DNA from: Candidatus Undinarchaeales archaeon
GTDB lineage: Archaea; SpSt-1190; JASMDC01
Direction: 5' to 3'
Length of the DNA stretch: 20,657 nt
NCBI GenBank assembly: GCA_030753015.1
Contig: JASMDC010000050.1
Span: 1 to 20,657, forward strand
Shown piece by piece: positions 7,556-15,349 of the stretch (positions are counted from its first letter, which is position 1; every line of letters begins with the position of its first letter). The position numbers were made by a program, and so were the translations under genes. A model generated the notes under the pieces. That model searched no databases. It was not told the DNA's origin and saw nothing but the letters and a program-made list of their open reading frames with translations.

Positions 7556-7972
7556 ATGTCCGAGGTCATTGTAGAACAAAAGGAGGACGGGCTGATGGAG
7601 GCTCGGGCCGGAGAGCATGTCGTGCTCATGGACCTGCCGCGGGCCTGGGGTGGAGATGAACGAGCCATGCGACCCCCCACCTTGTTCGTTGCGTCGCTCG
7701 GTGGCTGTGTCGCTGCTTTCGTCAAGAACTACTGTACCAACGCAGGGATCGATACCACTGGTATGAAGGTCACCGTGAGCTACGGCAAGAAGGAGTCGCC
7801 CAACAAGGGGGGGTACATGCTCACGGACATCAAGGCAACCATCGCCATGCCCCCCGGTGTGGAGCTGGGTAAGCGTGAGCGTGCCGTGCTACGGACCGCC
7901 GAGAGCTGTGTCCTCCATAAGACGCTCGAGAACTTCGAAGGGATACGGACCGAGCTCGCGGACAGCGAGTGA
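7556..7972 (+). CDS. OsmC/Ohr-family peroxide-detoxifying or thiol protein
   Basis: This 138-residue protein fits the OsmC family, whose members reduce organic hydroperoxides with a pair of cysteines. The first is C51 in the SLGGC motif at the start of the long helix, the second C118 in AESCVLHKTL; both fall where family members keep them. A further Cys, C60, lies one helix turn beyond the first. The RPPTLFVASLGGC stretch (39-51) is a strong family signature. I place the start at ATG 7556; a TTG at 7547 in the same frame overlaps the trmJ stop and is a possible alternative adding three residues. The short spacing suggests translation coupled to trmJ. Its nearness to the thioredoxin-fold fusion is consistent with thiol redox function. 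It ends nine bases from the convergent membrane-protein gene. Confidence 0.9.
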   Translation: MSEVIVEQKEDGLMEARAGEHVVLMDLPRAWGGDERAMRPPTLFVASLGGCVAAFVKNYCTNAGIDTTGMKVTVSYGKKESPNKGGYMLTDIKATIAMPPGVELGKRERAVLRTAESCVLHKTLENFEGIRTELADSE

Positions 7973-7981
7973 TCCGCCGCA

Positions 7982-8512
7982 TCACAGCTCGGTATATGGC
8001 GAGATAGGGCAACTCTCCCTTTCGCGACAATGCAGGCAGCTGAGCTGGAGCCGTGCCCGTGACCACGCGAACTGAAGGAGCAGGAACGTGGCCATGAACG
8101 CGGCCCGCCGATCGGAGAACTCGTCCACCACAAGGTAGAGAAGGGCGAAGGCCGGGAACACCTGGAACCAAACCGTCCAATGGAGGGCTGCGAGCATGTC
8201 GCCCGAACCATGATCACCTGTTTTGGGAGAGAAGAACTTCGACGCGAGCCATCCACGCCCGCTGCTACAGCGCGAGCCGAAGTAGGAGCAGCGACGGCAG
8301 CGTAGTATTGGGGCGAGGACAAGATAGTCGAAGATGAACACGGCCAGATAGACATCGGCCACCAGGCCATCGGCCATTGGTTGCATCCCGACGTAGGCGA
8401 CACCCACGACGATGAACGTGAGGAGGTTCGTGATAAGGACGTTCCCGAGAGGATAGGAGTCCCAGACCTCATCATCCACATCCGGGACGTCGTCCGCGGC
8501 GGGCGGGGTCAC
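7982..8512 (-). CDS. Small four-helix membrane protein with two cysteine clusters
   Basis: This 176-residue protein has about four hydrophobic segments (near 24-43, 52-70, 109-128 and 136-152) and two cysteine clusters: CRRCSYFGSRC (C72, C75, C82) followed by SSGRGW, and CLHCRERESC (C159, C162, C168). Six cysteines flanking the helices suggest a metal site or an iron-sulfur site at one membrane face, but the function is unknown to me; the CxxCxYxGxxCxxGxG pattern does occur in uncharacterised prokaryotic membrane proteins. The start is GTG at 8512. It lies 50 bases downstream of the DHH phosphoesterase gene on the same strand, so it may be co-transcribed, although GATATATC at about 8553-8560 could be its own TATA box. 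Confidence 0.75.
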   Translation of the reverse strand: MTPPAADDVPDVDDEVWDSYPLGNVLITNLLTFIVVGVAYVGMQPMADGLVADVYLAVFIFDYLVLAPILRCRRCSYFGSRCSSGRGWLASKFFSPKTGDHGSGDMLAALHWTVWFQVFPAFALLYLVVDEFSDRRAAFMATFLLLQFAWSRARLQLSCLHCRERESCPISPYTEL

Positions 8513-8562
8513 AGTCGTCTCACGGTCGTCCGTGTCCAGGGATGCCGACCTCCGATATATCC

Positions 8563-9888
8563 TTACTCCGGTCCCGGTGCATCGGGCCCCGCGACAGGGG
8601 ACTCGGCAGCGACCTCTTCACCGGCAGGGGGCGGTGTCACGTCCTCACCGGCTTCAGAGGGTTCGGTCTTCTCCTCTTCAGGGGGCCCTGCTTTATCGGT
8701 CGATCCATCCTTTTCGGGAGTATCGGCCTTCTCGGCCTCCTTGGGACGTCCTGGCCATCGTGGCCTTCGCCGCCAGCTGTCCGATCCCAGGTCCGACGGG
8801 GGCTCGACCGCGGGGAGTGCTCCTGTGAGGTTCTCACGGAACACGTCCATCGCACTTGCAGGTATCCGGGCATGGGCAGCCTCGGGGTGTCCCGATGCGT
8901 CGGCTCCCTCGATGCCCTTGATGGCGGCAGTGGCCAGATCACGAAGGTTCATCCCCTCCCTGCCCGTGCGCAGCTCTATAAGAGCAGCGTCATCCTCGAG
9001 CTCGGTGTTCACGACCGTGCACACCCACTCTGGGCGCCTGGCCCTGATGATGCCGGCCAGGTAGTTCTGGATGTAGAGCGTGGACTCGATGGGATAGTAG
9101 ATGAGGGCCTTGTCAGGGACGAAGGTGGCCTTCTCGTCGTGGATGTCCACGAGGTTGCGGACCACCCGGTTCGTGCTCAGCCGGTAGTGGAATAGATCGG
9201 CGGCGCCCGGGGGGCCCGAGACGACCATCTCTGGCGACTCGTTCTTTCCGGCATCGTTGAGCACCTCCACTGCCAGCGTCGCGCCCTTGCCACCGGCATA
9301 GGCACGCCCGCATGCGATGATCCCGATGAGGAAGCGCACCATGGCGAAGTCGCCGTACGAGGGACCTCCCTTGAGGTTCGGGAACCGATTGAAGGTCTCT
9401 TCCACGAGCTCGGGGAACCGGTCCTGTTCCTTGTCGCCAGCGACGCCCAGCAGGCAGATCCAGCAGAAGCGCTCGTACTCGCCCAGCTCGTTGATCATCT
9501 CGTAGACCAGATAGGCCACCGGGGCCTTCCGTCCCTCGGTGATGGTGGGATTGTAGTACACGATGTCAGGGACGTCGAACGGTTCGTTGTCCAGATGATG
9601 GTCGATGACGACCACCTTGGTCACCTTCGCCAGATCCTCATAGACGTCACGTGGACGGTGGGCGATATCGAGTACCACGGTGTAGTCGTAGTCGCGGGCC
9701 ATCTCCACAAGTGATGGCAGAATGCGGGGATCGCCGTTCTCCGGTGTGTAGAGCGTATAGGCCGTGCCGACGCTCTCGAGGAACAAGCTGAAGAGCGAGG
9801 CAGAAGAACAGCCGTCGGCATCGCCGTGGAACACGACGAGCACGCGGTCTGCCGGATGTATCGAGCTCAGAACATCTATTAGACTCAT
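8563..9888 (-). CDS. DHH/DHHA1-family phosphoesterase with long acidic tail
   Basis: This 441-residue protein belongs to the DHH superfamily (RecJ, NrnA and cyclic-di-AMP phosphodiesterases), two-metal enzymes that hydrolyse phosphodiesters. Motifs are in order: HGDADGCSSA (H21, D23, D25), LDIAH (D74), the DHH triad D96-H97-H98 in VVIDHHLDN, and GVAGDKE (D152). The C-terminal substrate domain shows the glycine motif in DASGHPEAAHARI (about 330-342). From about residue 365 a Pro/Glu/Lys-rich, probably disordered tail of some 75 residues follows. There is no membrane segment. A strong ribosome-binding site precedes the ATG. Choice between nuclease, oligoribonuclease and cyclic-dinucleotide phosphodiesterase cannot be made from motifs alone; archaeal RecJ-like proteins are the nearest general match. 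Confidence 0.9.
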   Translation of the reverse strand: MSLIDVLSSIHPADRVLVVFHGDADGCSSASLFSLFLESVGTAYTLYTPENGDPRILPSLVEMARDYDYTVVLDIAHRPRDVYEDLAKVTKVVVIDHHLDNEPFDVPDIVYYNPTITEGRKAPVAYLVYEMINELGEYERFCWICLLGVAGDKEQDRFPELVEETFNRFPNLKGGPSYGDFAMVRFLIGIIACGRAYAGGKGATLAVEVLNDAGKNESPEMVVSGPPGAADLFHYRLSTNRVVRNLVDIHDEKATFVPDKALIYYPIESTLYIQNYLAGIIRARRPEWVCTVVNTELEDDAALIELRTGREGMNLRDLATAAIKGIEGADASGHPEAAHARIPASAMDVFRENLTGALPAVEPPSDLGSDSWRRRPRWPGRPKEAEKADTPEKDGSTDKAGPPEEEKTEPSEAGEDVTPPPAGEEVAAESPVAGPDAPGPE

Positions 9889-9895
9889 CTTGGGT

Positions 9896-9902
9896 TCACC
9901 TC
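9896..9902 (-). promoter_or_regulatory. Strong Shine-Dalgarno site for the DHH phosphoesterase gene
   Basis: On the minus strand GAGGTGA lies seven bases before the ATG at 9888. This fixes the start and shows that this transcript has a real leader, unlike the leaderless starts elsewhere in the window. Confidence 0.75.
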
Positions 9903-9966
9903 AGGAGCATACAGGATGTGATGGATGATGCCGTAGAGATACGGTGTGGTTTGATGCGATGGAGCA

Positions 9967-10015
9967 CCGCTCGGAGCGGCGCCTGTGAGCATGACTGTCA
10001 CGCCCACCGGGGCGT
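9967..10015. repeat. Two perfect hairpins in the divergent intergenic region
   Basis: CCGCT/AGCGG (9967-9979, three-base loop) and ACGCCC/GGGCGT (10000-10015, four-base loop) lie between the divergent DHH gene and the pilus-like cluster. On the minus strand a TATA-like TTTAATATA at about 10016-10024 would start a DHH transcript near 9993, so the first hairpin would sit in its leader. They could be operators or leader structures; no known riboswitch is recognised. Confidence 0.35.
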
Positions 10016-10038
10016 ATATTAAATGTTTTTGCGTCAAC

Positions 10039-10052
10039 AAAATTATAAATAC
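10039..10052 (+). promoter_or_regulatory. TATA-type promoter of the pilus-like gene cluster
   Basis: AAAATTATAAATAC is a strong AT-rich box in an otherwise G+C-rich region. Transcription would begin near 10072, giving a leader of about 20-30 bases containing AGAGGG at 10076-10081. It is the only clear promoter before the first four genes of the cluster. Confidence 0.6.
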
Positions 10053-10093
10053 TACGAACCCCTAGTCTTCAACTAAGAGGGTAGACCGGAAAC

Positions 10094-10609
10094 GTGATTG
10101 TCATGGCCGATCAAGCTGAATACGAGCTCATCCCATTAACTCCCATCCGCAGGATGGAAAAGGAGATCGCGGACCTTAAGAAGAACAAGGAAGGCGGCTC
10201 CACAGCGTTCCTCGTCAACGAGATCGTGGACATCCTCAAGATGAACCAGAAGATCGTCGATGACATGGTCCGCCTCCACGGTGATCTTGTGAGCAAGCTC
10301 TCACGCACCACCGACCGCATCGACCGGCTAGTGACCTCCATGGACAAGCTCGTCGAGATCCTGGGCGAAGCCACCGAGGCCGAACTGGCCGGTGAGAGCG
10401 GCGGCTACCGTGGCGGTGGCGGCGGCGGTGGTGGCGGCGGCGTAGCCGATGAGAAGATGGACAAGGTCATCGAGCAGAACGCGGCCCTCATCAACAGCCT
10501 CAAGGTCATCTCGGGTGAACTGGGCAAGCTCGGTGAGGTCGAGAAGGGACTCCAGAAGCTAGAGAACCTGGAGAAGGAATCACAAAGGGCCGGTCGACGA
10601 GGGAGGTAG
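10094..10609 (+). CDS. Coiled-coil protein with polyglycine linker, first gene of pilus-like cluster
   Basis: The protein is 171 residues from GTG 10094, or 168 from ATG 10103; the GAGGG near 10077 is closer to the GTG, while the ATG gives the more usual MADQ start. Counting from the ATG, residues 7-90 are charged heptad-like helices (MEKEIADLKKNKE, DRIDRLVTSMDKLVEIL), then a run of ten glycines at 104-113 forms a flexible linker, then a second helical unit (115-168) ends in the basic RAGRRGR. There is no signal peptide, membrane segment or Cys, so it is probably cytoplasmic. I recognise no family. Position as first gene, five bases before a pilin-like gene, suggests an accessory or scaffold role at the cytoplasmic side of the secretion machine, possibly a loose analogue of archaellum ArlCDE; that is inference. 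The ATPase of the cluster has similar polyglycine linkers. Confidence 0.85.
   Translation: MIVMADQAEYELIPLTPIRRMEKEIADLKKNKEGGSTAFLVNEIVDILKMNQKIVDDMVRLHGDLVSKLSRTTDRIDRLVTSMDKLVEILGEATEAELAGESGGYRGGGGGGGGGGVADEKMDKVIEQNAALINSLKVISGELGKLGEVEKGLQKLENLEKESQRAGRRGR
10602..10607 (+). promoter_or_regulatory. Perfect Shine-Dalgarno GGAGGT for the first pilin-like gene
   Basis: GGAGGT overlaps the end of the coiled-coil gene (stop at 10607-10609) and lies seven bases before the ATG at 10615. It supports that start and translation from a shared transcript. Confidence 0.75.
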
Positions 10610-10614
10610 GTTCC

Positions 10615-11706
10615 ATGACACGGTGGACGCGGGGTCAAGTCAACATCATGTCGGCAGTGCTCATCACGGGCATCCTGCTGGCCGCCGTGGCAGGTACCTA
10701 TATTTGGGCACAGCCCATCATGCAGAAAGCGACAGACCAGCGTCGCATCGAGTACGCCAAGGAGATGCTCTCGTCGATCAATGACGGCGTGGAGAACGCC
10801 GCCATGCAGAAGCAGCAGAAGGTCGTACCGGTCGAGTACGACCGCGGCGTCCTAAAGCTCATAACCGAGGCGGGTACCGGCGAGTACGTGCTCCAGTACG
10901 AGATCGAGACCAACATCCCCATGCTCGCGTCAACTGCATGGGTCCCACTTACGGGGACCGAACTGCCGTTGCAGGAGAACGCGAAGTTCGTGACCGCCTG
11001 GTGCTACAACATGGGGCATCAGGGCGATGATCAGAAGAAGTCCTCGCGTGACGCACAGTGCAAGAACATGGACTCCTGGGAGTTCTGGAAGGCCTTCGAC
11101 CTTACCGGGAACGGCGATTACGTCCCCTACTTCACTAGCTGCAAGGAGCTTGGAGGCCCCAGCTACTTCGGTGTCTCGGACAACATCATCACCATCGAGT
11201 CGAACGAGTACCGCGCGCTCGTGTGCGACACGGGCCGACAGTCCTATTCCTGCTTGGTGCCGTGGAAGAACGGCGAACTCGAAGTGAACGAGAACGGCTG
11301 CCAGGGCGCTTGGAAGACCAAGAACGACCGCGTCACGATCGGGGACAGCAAGTGGCAGGTGGCCGAACTGAATACCGGCGACATGGTCGCCATCGGCCTG
11401 CGTCTCCTCTCAGGGTACGTGGACAAGATGGGTATGAAGGGCAAGAGCTCGCCCTGTGTCATCATCGCCCGCTCGCTGAGCCCCTCGCAGAACCGGCGCG
11501 CGATCATCCGTATCAAGTGCCGGCCAATCTACGACTCACAGGACAACATCGCCTACGACATCAAGCTCAAGCCCGGACAGATCACGCTCGCACCGGCGGG
11601 ATCGCATACGATCACGATCCGTTACCGGTTCGACAAAACCCTGCCACCAAAGCCAGGGGAGCAATGGACGACCAAGGAGATTACTGTCGAGGTGTCCCTG
11701 GACTAG
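10615..11706 (+). CDS. Large pilin-like / archaellin-fold secreted protein, eight cysteines
   Basis: This 363-residue protein begins with MTRWTRGQ followed by a hydrophobic helix (about 9-31, VNIMSAVLITGILLAAVAGTYIW) and a polar helix continuing to about 65. This is the layout of an archaeal type IV pilin-like protein: a short basic leader, RGQ processing motif and a helix that packs into a filament core or stays as an anchor. The rest is a beta-rich extracellular domain of about 300 residues with eight cysteines, an even number suited to four disulfides. The C-terminal part (PGQITLAPAGSHTITIRYRF...) looks like a beta-sandwich. It is bigger than typical archaeal pilins, so it may be a minor, tip or adhesive subunit rather than the major one. 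Cleavage needs a prepilin peptidase not present in the window. Confidence 0.75.
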   Translation: MTRWTRGQVNIMSAVLITGILLAAVAGTYIWAQPIMQKATDQRRIEYAKEMLSSINDGVENAAMQKQQKVVPVEYDRGVLKLITEAGTGEYVLQYEIETNIPMLASTAWVPLTGTELPLQENAKFVTAWCYNMGHQGDDQKKSSRDAQCKNMDSWEFWKAFDLTGNGDYVPYFTSCKELGGPSYFGVSDNIITIESNEYRALVCDTGRQSYSCLVPWKNGELEVNENGCQGAWKTKNDRVTIGDSKWQVAELNTGDMVAIGLRLLSGYVDKMGMKGKSSPCVIIARSLSPSQNRRAIIRIKCRPIYDSQDNIAYDIKLKPGQITLAPAGSHTITIRYRFDKTLPPKPGEQWTTKEITVEVSLD

Positions 11707-11715
11707 GTCCCAGCG

Positions 11716-12339
11716 ATGGCGAACCGCCGACGCTCCACTTGCCGACCACAAGGGCCGCGCTCCCGAATACTCACGCACGAGCGTGGACAGCAGCTGATCA
11801 TCGAGGCAGTCCTGACCTTCGGCGCCGGCGTCATGGTGCTTGGGATGGTGGCGACTGTGTTCTCATTCACGAACGAGAAGGTCGTCACGATCCTTATCGA
11901 GCGGTACATCGAAGAGATCGCGGACTACACGGCCTCGGCGATCCTCATCGTGTACGAATCGGGCAAACACTTGAAATCGCCGACACCGGATCCCATCGCT
12001 GTCTCGGAGCTCCGTCTCGACATCCCCGAGATGCTGGCGAACGAGCCCTACCTCATGCACGTGTCCCACGACCGGCGAAAGAAGGCAATCGTGGTGTCCG
12101 TCAAGATCCCGGGTAAGGCGCGCAAGGACGTGCTCGTCACCGGTCTTGAGGACGTTAACGTCTCCTGCTGCAATTGTAAGAGCTGGAAGGAGGAATCTTC
12201 GACGAGCGAGTTCTATGGTGAGATATTCCCCATTGCTTTCCCCAGCGGAAGACAGATGGTAGTGCGTCTCTTCAAGCCGTATCGCATGATCGGGTCCGAT
12301 AAAGTATATAACGCATTATGTATTGAAGAGTTACAGTAG
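11716..12339 (+). CDS. Second pilin-like protein (ArlF/ArlG-like layout)
   Basis: This 207-residue protein has a basic N-terminus of about 23 residues, then HERGQQLIIEAVLTFGAGVMVLGMVATVFSF, an RGQ-type pilin-like signal with a Glu shortly after the Gln, and a hydrophobic helix to about residue 52. A charged helix (NEKVVTILIERYIEEIADY) and a beta-rich domain follow. The DVNVSCCNCKSW motif holds three cysteines, with another near the C-terminus (ALCIEEL). Size and layout resemble the ArlF/ArlG stator proteins of archaella, or a minor pilin, but no sequence signature decides between them. No shorter start exists near the RGQ motif, so the ATG at 11716, nine bases after the previous stop, is used. 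A hairpin overlaps its stop codon. Confidence 0.75.
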   Translation: MANRRRSTCRPQGPRSRILTHERGQQLIIEAVLTFGAGVMVLGMVATVFSFTNEKVVTILIERYIEEIADYTASAILIVYESGKHLKSPTPDPIAVSELRLDIPEMLANEPYLMHVSHDRRKKAIVVSVKIPGKARKDVLVTGLEDVNVSCCNCKSWKEESSTSEFYGEIFPIAFPSGRQMVVRLFKPYRMIGSDKVYNALCIEELQ

Positions 12340-12361
12340 CCACGCGGTTCTCGCTGGCTAC
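12336..12361 (+). promoter_or_regulatory. Hairpin over a stop codon, upstream of the secretion ATPase
   Basis: GTAGCCA (12336-12342) pairs perfectly with TGGCTAC (12355-12361), with an inner GCG/CGC extension past a single bulged base. It contains the TAG stop of the second pilin-like gene and ends just before GAGGG, the likely ribosome-binding site of the ATPase GTG at 12378. A TATA-like AAAGTATATAAC at 12301-12312 precedes it, within the upstream coding end. It could be an RNA processing, attenuation or translation-control site. Confidence 0.4.
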
Positions 12362-12377
12362 GAGGGCTGATGCGGCC

Positions 12378-14378
12378 GTGAAAAAGAAGAAGCGCATCGT
12401 TGATGGCATCGTCAAGGGTAAGCTCTCTCTCATTAGACGGAAGACCCACCGCGACAGGAAGCGCATCATCCGTGCATCGATCAATCCCGTGAACGTCGAT
12501 GTCGCACCGGCACCGGTCATCGTGACCGGCGGCGGAGGTGGCGGGGTATCGAGCCCCGCTGTCGAGGCAGCCATCCTCAAGATCCTCCAGCGCATGGACT
12601 CCATGCCCGCACCCGCACCGAGGAGCAGCGCAAGCGATGACGGGCTCATCGAGGAGTTCGGCTTCCAGCAGGAAGCGCTACTCGAAGAGATGCGCGCCAT
12701 GCGCCAGCAATCGGGTGGTGGAGGTGGCGGGAGCGAGGTGAAGATCGCGTCCAAGAAGAGATCAGGAACCCATGGCAAGAATCAGGAGGGCATCAAGCTC
12801 CTCACCCTGGAAGAGATGGCCGAGCTCGGGCTGGAGGACCGATTCGAAGAGATCCAGCGGGCGAAAATCGAGGAGTCCCAGGAGCTCAGGAACGTCAACC
12901 AGACGTACCCGCTCATGCAGAGCCCGCTGAACACGGAGCGCACCCTGACGTGGGCCAACATCCGCTACAACCAGCAGACCAAGTCACTGGTCTATACGGT
13001 CATCGAACCGCAGATGTCCGAAGAGGAGGAACAGGTCTTCAAGGAGATTCAAGTGAAGCTCCAGGAGCGCATGGACGTCAACTTCGAGGGCGGGGGCGCG
13101 TTCCAGCAGGAGTTCCTCGTCAACAAGGTGTACGAGTTCCTAAACTACTTCGGCTACGTCCTCTCCCCAGACCAGCTGGAGAAGGTCATCTATTTCGTGG
13201 TCCGCGACTTCATCGGGCTCAACAACCTCGAGCCGCTGCTCCATGATCCCGCTATTGAGGACATCTCGTGCGACGGCTTCAGCATCCCGGTCTTCATTGC
13301 TCACAACAATCCCCTCTTCGGAGAGATCGCCACGACAGTGGTGTTCGAGGACAAGGAACTACTGGACAACTTCGTCATGAAGCTCTCTCAGCGGTGTGGT
13401 AGGGCCATCTCAGTGGCCGACCCCCTCCTCGACGGAGCACTGCCTGACGGGAGCCGTGTCCAGGCGACCTTCGGTACCGACATATCCAAGCGCGGTTCCA
13501 ACTTCACCATCCGTAAGTTCTCCAAGGAGCCGGTCACGCCTATCAAGATGGTGCGGTCCGGCACTGTCACTCCCGAGGTGCTTGCCTATCTATGGCTCGC
13601 GGTCGAGGCTGGCAAGTCGGTCCTCGTGTCCGGAGCGACCGCCACAGGGAAGACGACCATGCTCAACGCCATCTCCCTCTTCATCAAGCCAGAGCAGAAG
13701 ATCGTCTCTATCGAGGACACGGCGGAGCTGCGTCTGCCCCACCCCAACTGGCTGCCCCAGGTGGCACGGGCCGCTGCTGGCTCGCATGGTGTGGGTGGCG
13801 TATCGATGTTCGACCTGCTCAAGGCCGCACTGCGCCAGCGCCCTGATTACCTCCTAGTGGGGGAGGTGCGTGGCGACGAGGCAGCCATCATGTTCCAGGC
13901 CATGTCAACAGGCCACGCGGGGATGAGCACCATCCACGCAGAGAACATGGAGAAGCTCATCAATCGTCTCACCACAAAGCCGATCAGCCTTCCTGCGGTG
14001 CTCCTCGAGAGCCTTGACATCGTCTTGTTCCTCATCCGTGCACGGCTGGGCAAGCATTACGTGCGCCGCGTCAACCAGCTCGTGGAGATCGCGGGAGTGG
14101 ACGGGGACACCAAGGAGGTCCAGACCCGGTTCGTGTTCGAGTGGGATCCCACCGAAGACACCATCGCTGCGCTCGAGGAGAGCGTGGTCATGGAGAAGGT
14201 CAGGGTCAACCGGGGTATCTCCAAAGAGGAGATCCTCGCCGAGCTCTACAGGCGTGCGAAGCTCCTGGAATGGCTCAACGACAACAACATCGTGGACTTC
14301 GAGCGAGTATCGAAGTTCATCGAGACCTACTACGTGGACCCCGAGAGGATCAGGCAGTGGACTCGCGGTGAGGTCTAA
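12378..14378 (+). CDS. Type IV pilus/archaellum-type secretion ATPase (VirB11/ArlI/TadA family) with N-terminal extension
   Basis: This 666-residue protein is the motor ATPase that drives filament assembly or export in type II/IV and archaellum systems. Walker A is GATATGKT at 419-426; the Walker B-like LLVGEVRGDEA is near 492-502, followed by the STGHAGMSTIHAE His box. The N-terminal-domain segment DGALPDGSRVQATF also fits the family. The first 135 residues are unusual: MKKKKR and a cluster of basic residues to about 35, two six-glycine linkers (51-56 and 113-118), and a helix between them (SPAVEAAILKILQRMDSM). They resemble a flexible tether to membrane, nucleic acid or partner. A GTG start at 12378 is used; the ATG at 12370 is in another frame and hits a stop. 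The stop overlaps the next gene's ATG by one base. Confidence 0.92.
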   Translation: MKKKKRIVDGIVKGKLSLIRRKTHRDRKRIIRASINPVNVDVAPAPVIVTGGGGGGVSSPAVEAAILKILQRMDSMPAPAPRSSASDDGLIEEFGFQQEALLEEMRAMRQQSGGGGGGSEVKIASKKRSGTHGKNQEGIKLLTLEEMAELGLEDRFEEIQRAKIEESQELRNVNQTYPLMQSPLNTERTLTWANIRYNQQTKSLVYTVIEPQMSEEEEQVFKEIQVKLQERMDVNFEGGGAFQQEFLVNKVYEFLNYFGYVLSPDQLEKVIYFVVRDFIGLNNLEPLLHDPAIEDISCDGFSIPVFIAHNNPLFGEIATTVVFEDKELLDNFVMKLSQRCGRAISVADPLLDGALPDGSRVQATFGTDISKRGSNFTIRKFSKEPVTPIKMVRSGTVTPEVLAYLWLAVEAGKSVLVSGATATGKTTMLNAISLFIKPEQKIVSIEDTAELRLPHPNWLPQVARAAAGSHGVGGVSMFDLLKAALRQRPDYLLVGEVRGDEAAIMFQAMSTGHAGMSTIHAENMEKLINRLTTKPISLPAVLLESLDIVLFLIRARLGKHYVRRVNQLVEIAGVDGDTKEVQTRFVFEWDPTEDTIAALEESVVMEKVRVNRGISKEEILAELYRRAKLLEWLNDNNIVDFERVSKFIETYYVDPERIRQWTRGEV

Positions 14379-15337
14379 TGAGCTTTGCAGAAGAATACCT
14401 TCGCTTCTCTTACTCGTTGTTCGGCAGCCTCGTCGAGTCGTACGGTTCGTCGCTTGCCGACATCCGCAACGACCTGCGTAAGGCGAGCATCCGCCTGACG
14501 GCCGAGGAGTACGTGTCCGCTGCCATCATGAGCTCTCTGATCCTGCCCATCCTCCTTCTGGTACCCACTGGCGTGCTGATGATCCTCCTTGATCCCTTCG
14601 CACCCAACACCATTATCATCGTCGCGTTCGGCGCGGTGTTCGGCTGGACGTTCATGTTCGTGGCGGTGCTGACGATGTTCTATATCTACCCTGCGATCAT
14701 CGTCTCGGGGAAGAAGAAGTCCATCGACAACATCCTGCCGTTCGCAACGACGTACCTGGCCACCATGGCCGGATCGGGGATGCCGCCGCAGAACATCTTC
14801 AAGATCATGTCGAAGTTCGACCAGTACGGGGACGTGAGCCAGGAGGCAAAGCTCATCACCCGTGACATCGAGATCTTCGGTATGGACGTGCCCACCGCCC
14901 TCGAGCGGGCCTCGGGACGCCAGGCATCCGAACAGTTCAAGGACCTGCTGTGGGACATCAAGGACACCATCACCACGGGCGGTGACCTCAAGATCCTCCT
15001 CCACGAGAAGTCACGAGAGTACATGAACGTATACCGGCGATCACTGGACTCCTACGTGGAGCAGCTGTCGATGTTGGTGGAGATGTACATCACTGTCGTC
15101 ATCGTAGGATCTGTGTTCTTCGTGGTCATGTCGGCGGTCATGACGGTCATGGGCGGGGGGGACATCATGCCGCTACTACAGAAGGGCATGTTGATAATGC
15201 TGCCGCTGGCGGCTGACGGATTCATCGTCATGGTCATGACCATGTCGCCCGTGGCAAAGGCAGACAGCACATACGAGATACTCATTCTGGGTGCGCTCAC
15301 CTTCGTCGTCATCATCTACGTGGTGGTGTCCACATGA
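14378..15337 (+). CDS. T2SSF-domain platform membrane protein 1 (ArlJ/TadC-like)
   Basis: This 319-residue protein is an inner-membrane platform protein of type II/IV secretion, the partner that contacts the ATPase. After a cytoplasmic N-terminus there are two hydrophobic segments (about 46-71 and 78-108), then a cytoplasmic T2SSF helical bundle (about 115-230, with FATTYLATMAGSGMPPQNIF and TTGGDLKILLHEKSREY), then three membrane segments (about 233-258, 265-289, 299-318). The GGDL motif is usual in this family. Its ATG overlaps the ATPase stop as TAATG, a sign of tight translational coupling. ArlJ often has two T2SSF units in one chain; here each unit is a separate gene, as in Tad-like systems that have two platform proteins. 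Confidence 0.88.
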   Translation: MSFAEEYLRFSYSLFGSLVESYGSSLADIRNDLRKASIRLTAEEYVSAAIMSSLILPILLLVPTGVLMILLDPFAPNTIIIVAFGAVFGWTFMFVAVLTMFYIYPAIIVSGKKKSIDNILPFATTYLATMAGSGMPPQNIFKIMSKFDQYGDVSQEAKLITRDIEIFGMDVPTALERASGRQASEQFKDLLWDIKDTITTGGDLKILLHEKSREYMNVYRRSLDSYVEQLSMLVEMYITVVIVGSVFFVVMSAVMTVMGGGDIMPLLQKGMLIMLPLAADGFIVMVMTMSPVAKADSTYEILILGALTFVVIIYVVVST

Positions 15338-15349
15338 CTACTGCCGGAA

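Noticed and set aside
11223-12116. A 297-codon plus-strand frame across the two pilin-like genes
   Set aside because: It overlaps two genes with good starts and pilin-like signals, and its Arg/His/Pro-rich product is a frame-shadow pattern.
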